NCBI GenBank assembly: GCA_013180625.2
Contig: SNVD02009167.1
Location: 27,501-91,500 of the forward strand
Direction of reading: 5' to 3'
Source: Boswellia sacra
Lineage: Eukaryota > Streptophyta > Magnoliopsida > Sapindales > Burseraceae
Length of the DNA stretch: 64,000 nucleotides
Position 1 is the first letter of the stretch. Each line of letters opens with the position of its first letter. Positions 1 through 10,141 of the stretch are shown here, in pieces. The notes beneath the pieces are model-generated. The model was given only the letters and a program-made list of their open reading frames with translations. It had not been told where the DNA came from and made no database searches. The position numbers and the translations under genes were made by a program.

Positions 1-1
1 A

Positions 2-862
2 GATGTGGTTATAAGTGATATCTTCTTTACAGCTAGCAAAGTTTATCGTTAATGTGAGTTTAAGGACTTAATGCGGTAAATTAATGGTATCGACCAGCGT
101 ATTGCACACTATCTACACGAAGCTGGGTATGCAAAGTGGGCTTGTTCGCATTTTGATGGCAGAAGGTATAGTATTTTGACAACCAATATTGTAGAGTGCT
201 TGAATGGTGTTATTAAGAAAACACGAGAGTTTCCCATTATGAAGCTAGTGGATCATATTATATTAGAGGTGTTGAAAAAATGGTTTTGTACACGTAGGGA
301 GGAGGCAATTTACATGACAATTCCACTGACAACATGGGCTGAAAAACAATTGAAGAATAGGCACGAGGAAGGCTTTTCTTATAGAGTTGTTCCAATTAGC
401 CTACACGAGTTTACTGTTAAAGATGGATATTTAGATGGTTATGTAGACTTGCATGCAAGAACATGTAGTTGCCGAGAATTCCAGGTTGAACAGCTATCAT
501 GTAAACACGTTATTGTAGTGTGTAGAGTTCATAACTTATCAGTCTACAATTTTAGTCATCTCTTTTATAAGTCCGAAGTCCTATTAACTGCATATGCAGA
601 GGCTATCTATCATGTTGGTTCGTCTGAGGAGTGGGATATCCTAGATGAAGTTGAGGCATGTATAATATTACCTTCCGCGAAATGTCGTGGACGGGGTACG
701 CAAAAGAAGAATCGAATTCTGTTGTTGGGTGAAGAAAGGACATCACGTAAATGTGAGAGGTGTAGTGGCGAGAGTCATAATCGGAAGACATGTCGTTCGA
801 TGAATCCGCTGTCAACCCAAAGAAATCAGGAGGCTCCATCAAATGATACCGGTGGGGAGTAA
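2..862 (+). pseudogene. Mutator-like (MuDR) transposase, C-terminal part, decayed
   Basis: C-terminal part of a MULE transposase, running in from the left edge. Seen: a block typical of MuDR transposases around the TTNIVECLNGV segment (from 176), then a SWIM zinc finger CSCREFQVEQLSCKHV (pattern CxCx8CxH) near 460-510, and a CCHC-like knuckle CERCSGESHNRKTC near 754-795, ending at a stop at 862. The frame continues upstream of 176 but meets two stops, at 50-52 and 77-79, where the family normally has sense codons, so the gene is broken. The DDE catalytic core would lie left of the window. In the family the transposase cuts at the terminal inverted repeats and SWIM binds DNA. The convergent Ulp1-type gene at 2.6-5.7 kb suggests a Kaonashi-type MULE carrying both genes. 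The family call is firm; inactivity is inferred from the stops. Confidence 0.88.
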
Positions 863-1115
863 CCACATAATGAATATGATAACAAGCACATGTACCTACT
901 GCTTATTAAAAGTATTACTTTAAGCAATGGATGTGTGTGTTGTAGTCGTTTAGTGGTTGATGTTGTTGCCTAATGACTTCAATGCTCAAAATTATTAATA
1001 AGTTGTTCTTGTAGACCGGTTAGCTATGGCATTGTGATGTAATTTTATTTCTCTTACATTGTAATTATAAATAATATCAATAGAAATGGACAAGATTAAC
1101 ATCTAAAACAGGACA

Positions 1116-1333
1116 ACTCAAAGTATCGTGTAATAGAGTCAATTCAAAAACTTTGGCACGACCAGGTCGTTCGATCGTGCAATAAAACTAATTTCACTTT
1201 ATTACAACAAAACAGGTTTCACGATCGGGTCGTGCAATAAAACTAATTTCACTATATTGCAACAAAATAGGTTTATCGAACGATCTGGTCGTGCCAAAGT
1301 TTTGAATTGACTCTATTACACGATACTTTGAGT
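1116..1333. repeat. Near-perfect long inverted repeat (about 60-bp arms)
   Basis: Left arm 1116-1175 and right arm 1275-1333 are reverse complements with about two differences, separated by a 99-bp spacer. The arms start with ACTCAAAGTATCGTG and end with CGTTCGAT next to GGCACGACC. The spacer contains two copies of a short unit ending GTGCAATAAAACTAATTTCACT. It could extrude as a hairpin of about 218 bp. It sits at the left edge of the palindromic array and parts of the arm recur in that array near 1705-1745. Confidence 0.85.
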
Positions 1334-2335
1334 TGTGCAATAGAGTGAAATCTGTTTTATTGCACGACCACGTCGTGCAATCAGCACGACTAGGTCGTGC
1401 AACAAACAGATTCTGTTTTCTACTTTTTTGCACGACTGCGCCGTGCAATGGAGTGAAATCTGTTTTATTGCATGACCCGGTCTTACAATCGGCACGACTA
1501 GGTCATGCAACAAGGCAGATTCTGTTTTGAAATCTACTTTGTTGCACGACTGGGTCGTGCAATGGAGTGAAATTTGTTTTGTTGCATGACCCGGTCGTGC
1601 AACAAAGCGACCGGGTCGTGCAACTAAACAGAATTGCCTTAATGCACGACCTGGTCGTGTAGATTGCACGACGCAATTGTGCAACAAAACAGATTCTGTT
1701 ATGAATTGACTCTATTACACGATACTTTGAGTTGTGCAATAGAGTGAAATTTGTTTGATTGCATGACCCGGTCGTGCAATCAGCACGACTAGGTCATGCA
1801 ACAAAACAGATTCTGTTTTGAAATCTGTTTTGTTGCACGACTGCGCCGTGCAATGGAGTGAAATTTGTTTTATTGCACGACCTGGTCGTGCAACAAGGCA
1901 GATTCTGTTTTGAAATCTGCTTTGTTGCATGACTGGGTCGTGCAATGGAGTGAAATCGGTTTTATTGCATGACCCAGTCGTGCAACAAAACTGCTTTGTT
2001 GCATGATCGAGTCATGCAACTAAACAGAATCTGCCTTAATGCACGACCCGGTCGTGCCGATTGCACGACGCAGCCATGCAACAAAACAGATTCTGTTTTG
2101 AATTCTGTTTTATTGCACGACCCGATCGTGCTGGTAGCACGACCTGGTCGTGCAATAGAGTCTAATGGGTTTGTTGAACGACCCCATCGTGCTGATTGCA
2201 ATAGAGTGAATTCCGGGCAATGTGCACGACCCGATTACGTCAAAAACTTGGCACGACCCGGTCATGCACAAGGTGAAAGTGGCATTTTTGTACCACCACG
2301 AGTGAAGTAGCATATTTAAAAATAGTCGTGCAATT
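1334..2335. repeat. Palindrome-dense degenerate tandem array
   Basis: About 1 kb built from recurring short palindromes related to TTGCACGACCNGGTCGTGCAA, alternating with a second palindromic motif around AACAGATTCTGTTTTG and with the linker AATGGAGTGAAATNTGTTTT. Many TGCACGAC or GTCGTGCA half-sites are visible; higher-order copies recur at roughly 90-120 bp (for example the TTGCACGACTG...CGTGCAATGGAGTG block near 1428, 1541, 1839 and 1928). Open frames across it on both strands are by-products of the repeat. It lies between the convergent transposase and Ulp1-like genes. Its role, if any, is unknown. Confidence 0.85.
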
Positions 2336-2619
2336 AGGAGTACAACGGCCGAAAGTATTTTAAGAAGTTAAAAGGACGATGTGTTTACAATTTTTACATA
2401 TACACCTTTAAACCGTGGATGAATTTGGCATATAATAACCAAAGTGCTTTAACTATTCAAAAAGTGATACATGGATACAATGACAACAATATCACCAAAG
2501 GTATGACTTTGCAATTACTCATTCCCTTAAATCAAATATATATATTCGAAAGAGTATTACAAAGTTTGAGAAGAATGTCATGGTTTCTAAAATGCGGAAT
2601 TTCAACATGGTCTTGCAAC

Positions 2620-5600
2620 TCATTTCCACAATCTCATATCAAACATATATGCCGCCAACTCTTTCCTATAGTTTCGAGCATGGTCTGGATGACGTAGAAC
2701 TTCTACAAACTCACTAGTAATTAGACAACGAAGATACATTATAACAAAAGCTCCATAATCTCTACTACACGAAAAAAGAACAAAATTTGGTTGTAACTTC
2801 AAGAGAGGATATTATGATAAAAGAAACAAGTTTAGTTTCAAATTGGAGTAACCTTATCTGTTGTTGGGGAATACCTTGGACTCGAATGACCGGCCATGGA
2901 TCTACACTACCACCGTTGTTCCCATCAACGGCCTGTAGCAATAAAGGAATCATATGTGCATATGGCGACATTTGACTTTGAAATTCATCATCCGCGTATA
3001 GATTGTGGTCCGAGTCATATACATCGATCTTGCTTTCTTTCACATTAACAACTCCCAACACCCAATGAATTTGCTTAACATTTATTGGAATAAAAACCTA
3101 AGAAGCGACCAAACATATAAAAGGCAAGTCATGCGAGACACAAGCTACTATAAAAACAAGAATCTGTTTAGATATTAAGTGGTCATTTATCTTTGTTGTA
3201 CTCACCCTCTCCACAGACAACCACGACATGCCTTCAAATTTGCTTTCACCTTTAGCATACTGGATGCATCTGTCATCATTCTCAGTCCAAAGTGGTTGTT
3301 TTCAATGAATCATGATTTATTCCTAATCACGGCATTATGATTACATATGTATCTGAAAAAAACAATCTATTATTGCATATTGACCACTCTGATTTGCATA
3401 TCTGTGCCTAATGAACCAAAATGTGGCATCTATGTGCTGTATTCATAAAAACATTTTAGTTGAAAGTAGCTTATAATTGACATGCACTAATATGTTGACT
3501 TCCATACATACCGCGTCAGACAACCAATCTCTAGGTTTGACTATAGTTTTAAAGAACTTCTTGTCACCAAGCACTGGCCCGAGTTTAACACTACAAGACA
3601 AGCAATTTATAAGAACATACTTATGCTGCACGACACAAAAGTAATGGAAGGATGATCCCCACTCACAATTTTCAATCATCTTCTTTGTGACGCAGCCAAG
3701 TATTCAATTCTTTCAAGGTGTCATTCTCTTCCGGTTTGTGTTTCTTCAATGGGATTGTGTAAGGAGGTCTACAAGATTGTGCACGTGTCGTTGGTCGCTT
3801 ATGCAAGTATACCTTCTGTCTGTCACTTATAACAGTGACATCTAGTGGGGACATGCATGTGTTGGCGGGAATCTCACATGTGTTGTATGATTCCTCACCA
3901 ATAACTCCTACTTGTTCAGGACATGTCGATGTGTGGGTATTCTTCGCACGTTTGGGTTTAGAAACAATATTGACAATATCAACATTGTCAGTGGCACTAT
4001 ATTCAGCGACCGGCTCCCCCATTGTATCTTCATTATGGCACTCTCTCGACGGAGTAGTGAAAGAGTTATAAAAAACCTGTAATCAATACCATAACATGAG
4101 ATGTTGAATTTCTTTCCATAGATAACACAACAAATAAGAAAGTAAAAGTATTATTGACCAGAAAAGGAGAACTATATTGCTGTCTTGAATCTCCGTATCC
4201 AACTTGTATAAATGAAAGGATTTGATTAATCGAGTTCTCTATCCGATTAAGTCTTTTGGTGATGTCGTCCTCACTATTATGTTTTGTGGTCCGAAGATAG
4301 CCTATCTCACCTTCTATGTGGACAATAGCCTATCTCACCTTCTATGTGGACAATCTTCCCATTCTATAAAACAATAATGACAAGAGTGAAGTATAAATGT
4401 TCTGTTCAATAGTAAAACAATAAGGTTAAAAAGCAAATTAGGGAGAGGAAAATATTACCATGCGATCCAATCGTTCTTCAATACTTGAGTACATGTCTGG
4501 CCCATGATGATCGATATCCCTTACACGAGGTGAAGTGGTAGGTGTTTTGTCATTTTCTTGGTAGGGCGACGTGGTTCTATCTTTTGCCGTATGCTGATCT
4601 TTTGGCCCCTCGTTGAAGTGTAAACCTCGTTTTGTAATCTTTAGTTTTCCGCAATGCAAAAATGTTAAAGTGTATGGTGTGGGGGACTCACCTGATTATG
4701 CGGGAGAATGAGTTTCAGATTCAACCTATGAAATGTAAATGAATCGAAAGGTTATCAAATGTAATATACATCTTACTTAAAATACAAACTTATTTATTTC
4801 GTTGGTCCATACCTGAGTTTGACGAAAAATGATCTCCTGCACTTCCTTGTTGGTGTGGTAACTTCTCGTAAGCCACCTAAGAATGAAAGCACCCTCTTTT
4901 TTCAACTTAATTGCCAGTCTATAATTATATTGGTCAAATGTCTCATAAACCCACACCTATTACACAGAAAGAAGATATACTTAGGCTATAAGATATTAAA
5001 CAATGGACAACAAAAGGGAATACGATACAACCCATTTACTTGAACTGCATATGGAAAACCATGCAAGTTATAATGTTCTTTGTGTGTGCTCTTCTTCAAT
5101 TTCTTAAGATTCCACTTGCTTCGTCGATCCTGAATGTTCTTCCTCATGCTGTTTAATGTCATATCAAAGCATTTTCGGCCCCAAGGATATGCATTGAACA
5201 CATTGATATCATCAAGCAAATGAATATGATCTACCCTAATTTTAGTTATTGGTTCTTTACCCAACAATACACACTCCAAGAAATACAACATTGCCAATTT
5301 CACTCGTAGCATGTCATCATTATCTGGGCTTTGTTTAAATGCCGTTTGTAATTCTCCATGGTCGAACCTAACTCTCCTACCAAGTAGACCATGACACAAG
5401 CTTTGCTCTTTAGGGACTCTCTTCTGAGGATCATAATGGGGAAAATTACCGAACCGTAACCCTATAACCAATGCAAAATTTCTTGATGAAAATGTAACCT
5501 TCTTTCCATTAACAAGAAAGGTCATACCATCATCGTCACTGTTCACTTCACGCAAAAGCATGTTATGGCAAATGCATGATGAAAATTGTATTTGTTTCAT

Positions 5601-5678
5601 GTCCACAAAATGACCGAAGCATGAATCCTTAAACAAGAGTCTTTGAAAGAATTTCCTGAATGTTGTGTAAAACTTCAT
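2620..5678 (-). pseudogene. DUF1985/Ulp1 cysteine-protease-like gene of a MULE
   Basis: Multi-exon gene read right to left. The first exon (about 5678-5040) carries a DUF1985-like domain (the CHNMLLREV...FSSRNFALVIGLRFG region), which in plants commonly precedes a Ulp1 C48 peptidase in transposon proteins. Middle exon segments lie at about 4659-4445, 4022-3672 and 3679-3443, the last with a WLSDAV block typical of the start of the peptidase. The catalytic part follows: IHWVLGVVNV with the catalytic His and VYDS with the Asp (about 3085-2985), then the last exon 2779-2620. There the expected DCG of the nucleophile reads RDYGAFVIMY, so Cys is replaced by Tyr (one base, TGT to TAT). Ulp1 enzymes process SUMO; this copy should be catalytically dead. 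Exon limits are approximate. Orientation is convergent with the transposase. Confidence 0.8.
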
Positions 5679-5689
5679 TGATCTTTGAC

Positions 5690-7340
5690 CTACAGGTTAT
5701 CTTTGCAGGAAAAAAATCTATGTCCTTGATTTGGGGTTGCAAGGATGATGCCATTTTAATATTAAGTACTGTAATAAGATTAAAGGAACTATGTATAAGT
5801 ATTTTGAAAATAGAGGGTGTTCCAACCTACCTCATAAACATTCATTTCTTCGTGTGGCCTTTAGTCGTCTAATGGTATCCTTTCTTCTTCTATCTTTTGT
5901 TTCTCCATTGATACCTTGCTTTCTTTCCCTTTCTTCGTTCCCCTCGCAGATACTTTGTTTTTCCTTGTCATGTAACAATGTATATCAACAATCTCTCTGA
6001 TTTTAGTCCTAATAGAATTGCGAATTGCACAGCAAAAATATAAATATAAGAAATATGATCGCCATCAGTTTAATATGAAAATCCAATTAGGACAAATGCA
6101 AAATGGAAAGATACATAACAACTTTCTCCTTCCATATGTAGCAAGCATATATAAAAGAACCTGCTCCCCTTGTGGTGACAACTTTCTCCTAAAAGGATAA
6201 GCTCCTTTGACAAGCCAAAAAAGAAAAGGAACAAAGTAAACAGACATAATGTCAGTGAAAAGTACTGTCCCAACACCTTATCCCATTACGACAGTTCCAC
6301 AGAACTCACAGAAACTAGCACCAGCCACCATTACTATCCGTAAACCTTTACCTATAGCTATCTCAACCCACCTTTTGTATAAGTGCCTTGTGATAAAAGT
6401 CAGGACAATTATCTTTCAATAAAATGCAACCATCTACAACCCAGAAAAATACAGTCCCAACCCTTTCGCAAAGCCCATCACTAGAAAGGAAAATGGTAGA
6501 AAATGAATTTTTATAATCTTTAGAGTGAAAGCACATTTCAACCACAATCAAATGATGAAGACAAGTTGACCCATTCTCAAAGCTATCTGTAGATAAATAG
6601 ATGAGTATCAGCAACAAGAAAAAAATGATCAAATGCAAACCTGAGCCTCCAAACTACTGCTACGTGGCTTGCTACTTGACAAACTAGAACTGCCCGTCTT
6701 ATTTAAATTGAGAATCTACAAATGAAGAAAATCATTTTGATCATCGTGTAAGTTTAAGATAGAAAAAAGAACAACATTACTAGCTAAGAAAATTGACCAC
6801 AACTTTACAGGTTCAGAAATCCCAATTTTCATTCACCCAGCAAAATTGCTACTATTACTAGATACATAATATAAGGCAAAAACAAATTCATTTCAAAGTA
6901 TGTCCTGCCCTCCCGCCCAAAAGAAAAGAAAAGTTATAGAAGCAAAATAACCAACCTATGAACATAAAAATTGAATTATAACAGTATCCATCATGAAGAT
7001 AAAAATCTATGTACCAATAACTTCAAACTCAACACATTTTCAGGCACACACTACAACTAGTTTTAGCCACAAAATACCTTGAAAGTGCAAGAAATAAAAT
7101 CAGAAATCGTTGACAGGCAGCCTTCTTTAGTAAGAACAAATCCAACAATACCTAAGTGATGCAGAAATAAATAATTTAGTAAGGGTGTCCATCAAACATA
7201 GACGAATCAAGGTTGTACACCAATTCACAGCAAAAACATGGGAAACAAATCATAATTACTGCATTGGCATGAAAAATATCAGAATTTCACATCAATTTAG
7301 CATTACAAAATGCAAAACCAGCTGCATAGAAACTAAACTA
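5690..7340. other. AT-rich stretch without a confirmed gene
   Basis: No recognisable protein domain. Exon-like pieces can be seen on the minus strand. The clearest is about 6643-6718, with a TTGTAG acceptor before it, an LNKTGSSSLSSSKPRSSSLE reading in the middle and CAG/GTTTGC after it. Another starts near 6590 after a pyrimidine-rich CTACAG. These could be pieces of a captured host gene or the 5' part of the Ulp1-type gene. I could not assign them. Confidence 0.4.
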
Positions 7341-7344
7341 CAGT

Positions 7345-7640
7345 GGCGGGATGATGCGAGAACGGCAGCGGAGTGAGGCCACGGGCGCGACGAGCAAGCG
7401 ACTACAGCGACGGGACGATGCGACAATGACAATGATCACAGCGACTACAGCAGATCGAGGCGAGGTGAGAACGACAGCGATCACAGTGACTACAACGGAG
7501 CGAGGTGAGGCGAGAATGGCAGCGATCATAGCGACTACAGCGGAGCGAGGCGAGGCGAGGACGATGCGATCATAGTGGGAGCAACACGAGTATAGCAGCG
7601 GAGCAACGACAGCAGCACGATGAAGTTCGGTGAGCGTAGC
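7345..7640. repeat. GC-rich 45-bp minisatellite
   Basis: Units starting GATCACAGCGACTACAGC begin at 7434, 7479, 7524 and 7568, giving a period of 45, 45 and 44 bp, with partial degraded units on both sides. The tract is rich in GCGA/CAGC in otherwise AT-rich DNA. Because 45 is a multiple of three, several frames stay open on both strands (for example a minus-strand frame with a repeated SPRSAVVAMIAAIL-type 15-residue unit). I regard these as products of the repeat rather than genes. Confidence 0.85.
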
Positions 7641-7944
7641 GACAAGCCTGCGAGCAACGGCAGATCGATGGAGAGGTGAGTCCGTGTGTCGTGCTGTTTG
7701 CACGAATAGGGTATATGTGTTTCTGTTCTTGTTGTCTTTTTCTATATTGTCAAGGATATTTTTGTTATTTTGTATACTAAAACAGGTTAATAATAGTCAA
7801 AATAAAAAAGGGGGTTAGTTGTAGAAAATAGGTGGGAGAGGGGGTCATTTGATGAAAATCGGGCTATGAGAAAGTTACTTGAAAAGTGAGAAAATCATAT
7901 TTGTGAGGTGGGACTGGTGGGGATCACTACAACAGGAAATACTA

Positions 7945-8335
7945 TTTATGACGGGCCAAAACCGTCGTAAAAACACATTTGCAGCGGTTATGCGGCGGTT
8001 CTTAACCGCCGTAAAAACAACCACAGTAAAAGCTTTTACAGCGGTTTTGGCCCGTCGTAAATAGTCTTTTACGGCGGTTTAGTTGTTCGACACAAAAAAC
8101 AAACGACGAAACAAAATCGGCAATTACCACACCTTTTTACGATGGTTTTGTGTCCGCCGTAAAAAGTCAAATATTTGCGACGGACAAAAAACCGTCGTAA
8201 AAAGTCACAAAACCGTCGTAAAAAGTTTTTATATAATTTTTGTACAACTATCATGGGTTGATGAAAAACCGCCGTAAATAGTTAGAAAAATTTTTTTGCG
8301 TCGACCAAGAAACCGTCGTAAATAGTTAAGTTTCG
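7945..8335. repeat. Left subterminal repeats of the CACTA element
   Basis: At least ten copies of a 10-12 bp motif related to ACCGTCGTAAA or its complement TTTACGGCGG, in both orientations (for example near 7965, 8005, 8055, 8070, 8150, 8190, 8210, 8270 and 8312). In En/Spm elements such repeats bind the element's TNPA-type protein. Their presence supports the element boundary. Confidence 0.88.
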
Positions 8336-8645
8336 CTGCTTGTGCAATTCTATATTCTATATTTATTTACTGTTTACAAAATAATTAACCTATCTCAGAA
8401 AAATGTATTGATAATTTTGTAATCATTCATTCAATGAATATAATAAAATCAAATCAAATACAAAAAATATCTCATATAATGGTTCAATCATAATCCAAGA
8501 AAACCAAATATAGCGCAATAATCATCCACACTGTTCAATATGTTATTATCAAACAGTTCAACAACATATCAGTTAGATAGTTCAACAACCTTCACATAGT
8601 TTAATTATTTGATAAGTAAATTTACACAAAACTTGGTAAACAAAA

Positions 8646-9582
8646 TTATCCTTGTTTTGTCTTAGACGTAGCCTTCATACTAGCATCCCCATAAACTCCA
8701 AAATTATCCTCTTCAAAATCTCCATTGGACAACAACTCACCCTCTTCTTTTTCAATTTTGGAGGGTTTAATAGATTCTTCATGATATTTATTGACCTTAG
8801 CACCATCTTTAAAAACTCCATTAGCTAATAGAGCCGGTTTTGCAAGATCGCCACCCTGAGAAACCAATTACATATTGACATTAGAACGCATAAGTAAATA
8901 ACCTATTGTTCTCTCAGCTGATGACTTCTACATCAAGTATAGGATTTCATAGTTGTCAAAACTGCAAAATCATACCTCCGATGGAGGGACTTCATCAAAA
9001 CTAGAGTCAAGTTTCTGGCCCTCAAGAATATTATCACTAGGTCTCGAAGGTGTTATAACACAACCTTTAAGTCAAAAATAATCTCAATATTGTAATGCAA
9101 TTGAAGTAGGTAAAAATAAGTAACTATACCATATAAAAACTGAAAGAAAATCATAAAAAAACTTGAAATACTTCAGTGCCAGTTCTGGCATGACTTTTTT
9201 CCGCACCAATTGCATTTCCAACTAATCATTTTACATCACAAGCTATATTCTCTCTAGGCACGAAACTAAATTCTTAAGATGTTCTGCTTAGAGCATCGCC
9301 ATCTTATGTTTTACCTCAATGCACCTTAAATTTAAAGCTGTAACGTAATAGAAGTCAAAGAGAGAATAAGAAAAGTCAAAGTCAATTAAACTCTGGCAGC
9401 AGGAAATAAATTGTAATCTCAAATAAGATAAAAGAACAAACCTTGAAGTAGTCCTTTATATGGAAGGAGCCATCCAAATTGATTTTATTATCATTGATGC
9501 TATTCAACAACTCTGCACGCTTAGCAATTGAGCTCACAGATTCGAACATGTCCAGCTCAAATCTAAAATCATAATCCATCAC
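8646..9582 (-). pseudogene. Captured SIN3-like (paired amphipathic helix) corepressor gene fragment
   Basis: Minus-strand exon remnants, in order. About 9582-9436 encodes FELDMFESVSS...KRAELLNSIN...HIKDYFK, matching the region of plant SIN3-like proteins reading FELDMLLESV...KRVEELL...I.DHF, and is followed by a GT donor. An exon-like piece lies at about 9230-9176. About 9060-8985 reads TPSRPSDNILEGQ...DEVPPSE. About 8867-8646 contains KIEKEEGELLSNGDFEEDNF and VYGDAS, matching the conserved EEGELSP.GDFEEDNF stretch of SIN3-like proteins. SIN3 proteins scaffold histone deacetylases; this fragment lacks the PAH domains and cannot be a full protein. It is collinear with the gene but missing most exons, as expected for transposon gene capture. 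I recognise it from motifs only. Confidence 0.72.
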
Positions 9583-9589
9583 ACTTGCC

Positions 9590-10140
9590 CAAAAATTGAT
9601 GAATAATCAATGATTAAGTAGTTCCATTCTTGGCCAAGAAAATAATTATGATTCCAAATGCTAGTTTATTATGAAATGGATAATTAGACAAGTGTTTAAC
9701 TGTATAGATGATGGTAACTAGCAACATCTCCATCAAAAAATGCCAAAAGGAAAAAGTAACAAAATTATTTGGCTTTCTAGGAGACAAGGTGGACTTAATT
9801 CAAAGTAGAATACAATATAATAATGCTTATATTGTAGCATTATTAAAGCAAGATTTTCTTTTGCTTTGTTGCCTTCGTAAGTGGGAAAGCAAGTGGGAAA
9901 TATTCCACCCACTTGCAAGCAGGTTTTACAACACCGATCAATATATGTATACATTAAATTTCTTTCTTTCTCACTTCCCTCTCCTCCAGAACTTCAAGAA
10001 CTTATTGTGTTCACACATACATATATAGCAAGAAATAATCTCTTTTTAATTTTTTTCCACATATATATATATTCAGCTTTTCCACATATATTAGCAAAAT
10101 TTTTTTTCCACATAATTTTTTCCACACACACACACACTTA
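9590..10140. other. Spacer between the two captured gene fragments
   Basis: AT-rich DNA with TTCCACATATATATAT-type simple repeats near 10055-10110 and a (CA)n run near 10123-10137. It holds no recognisable coding exon and presumably contains the junction between the SIN3-like and transketolase segments. Confidence 0.5.
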
Positions 10141-10141
10141 C

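Noticed and set aside
1194..2313. Several open frames of 60-120 codons on both strands
   Set aside because: They are translations of the palindromic repeat (recurrent ARPGRA- and LLHD-like words) and occur on both strands because the repeat is palindromic.
7338..7703. A 121-codon hydrophobic repetitive frame on the minus strand
   Set aside because: It follows the 45-bp minisatellite; frames stay open because the period is a multiple of three.
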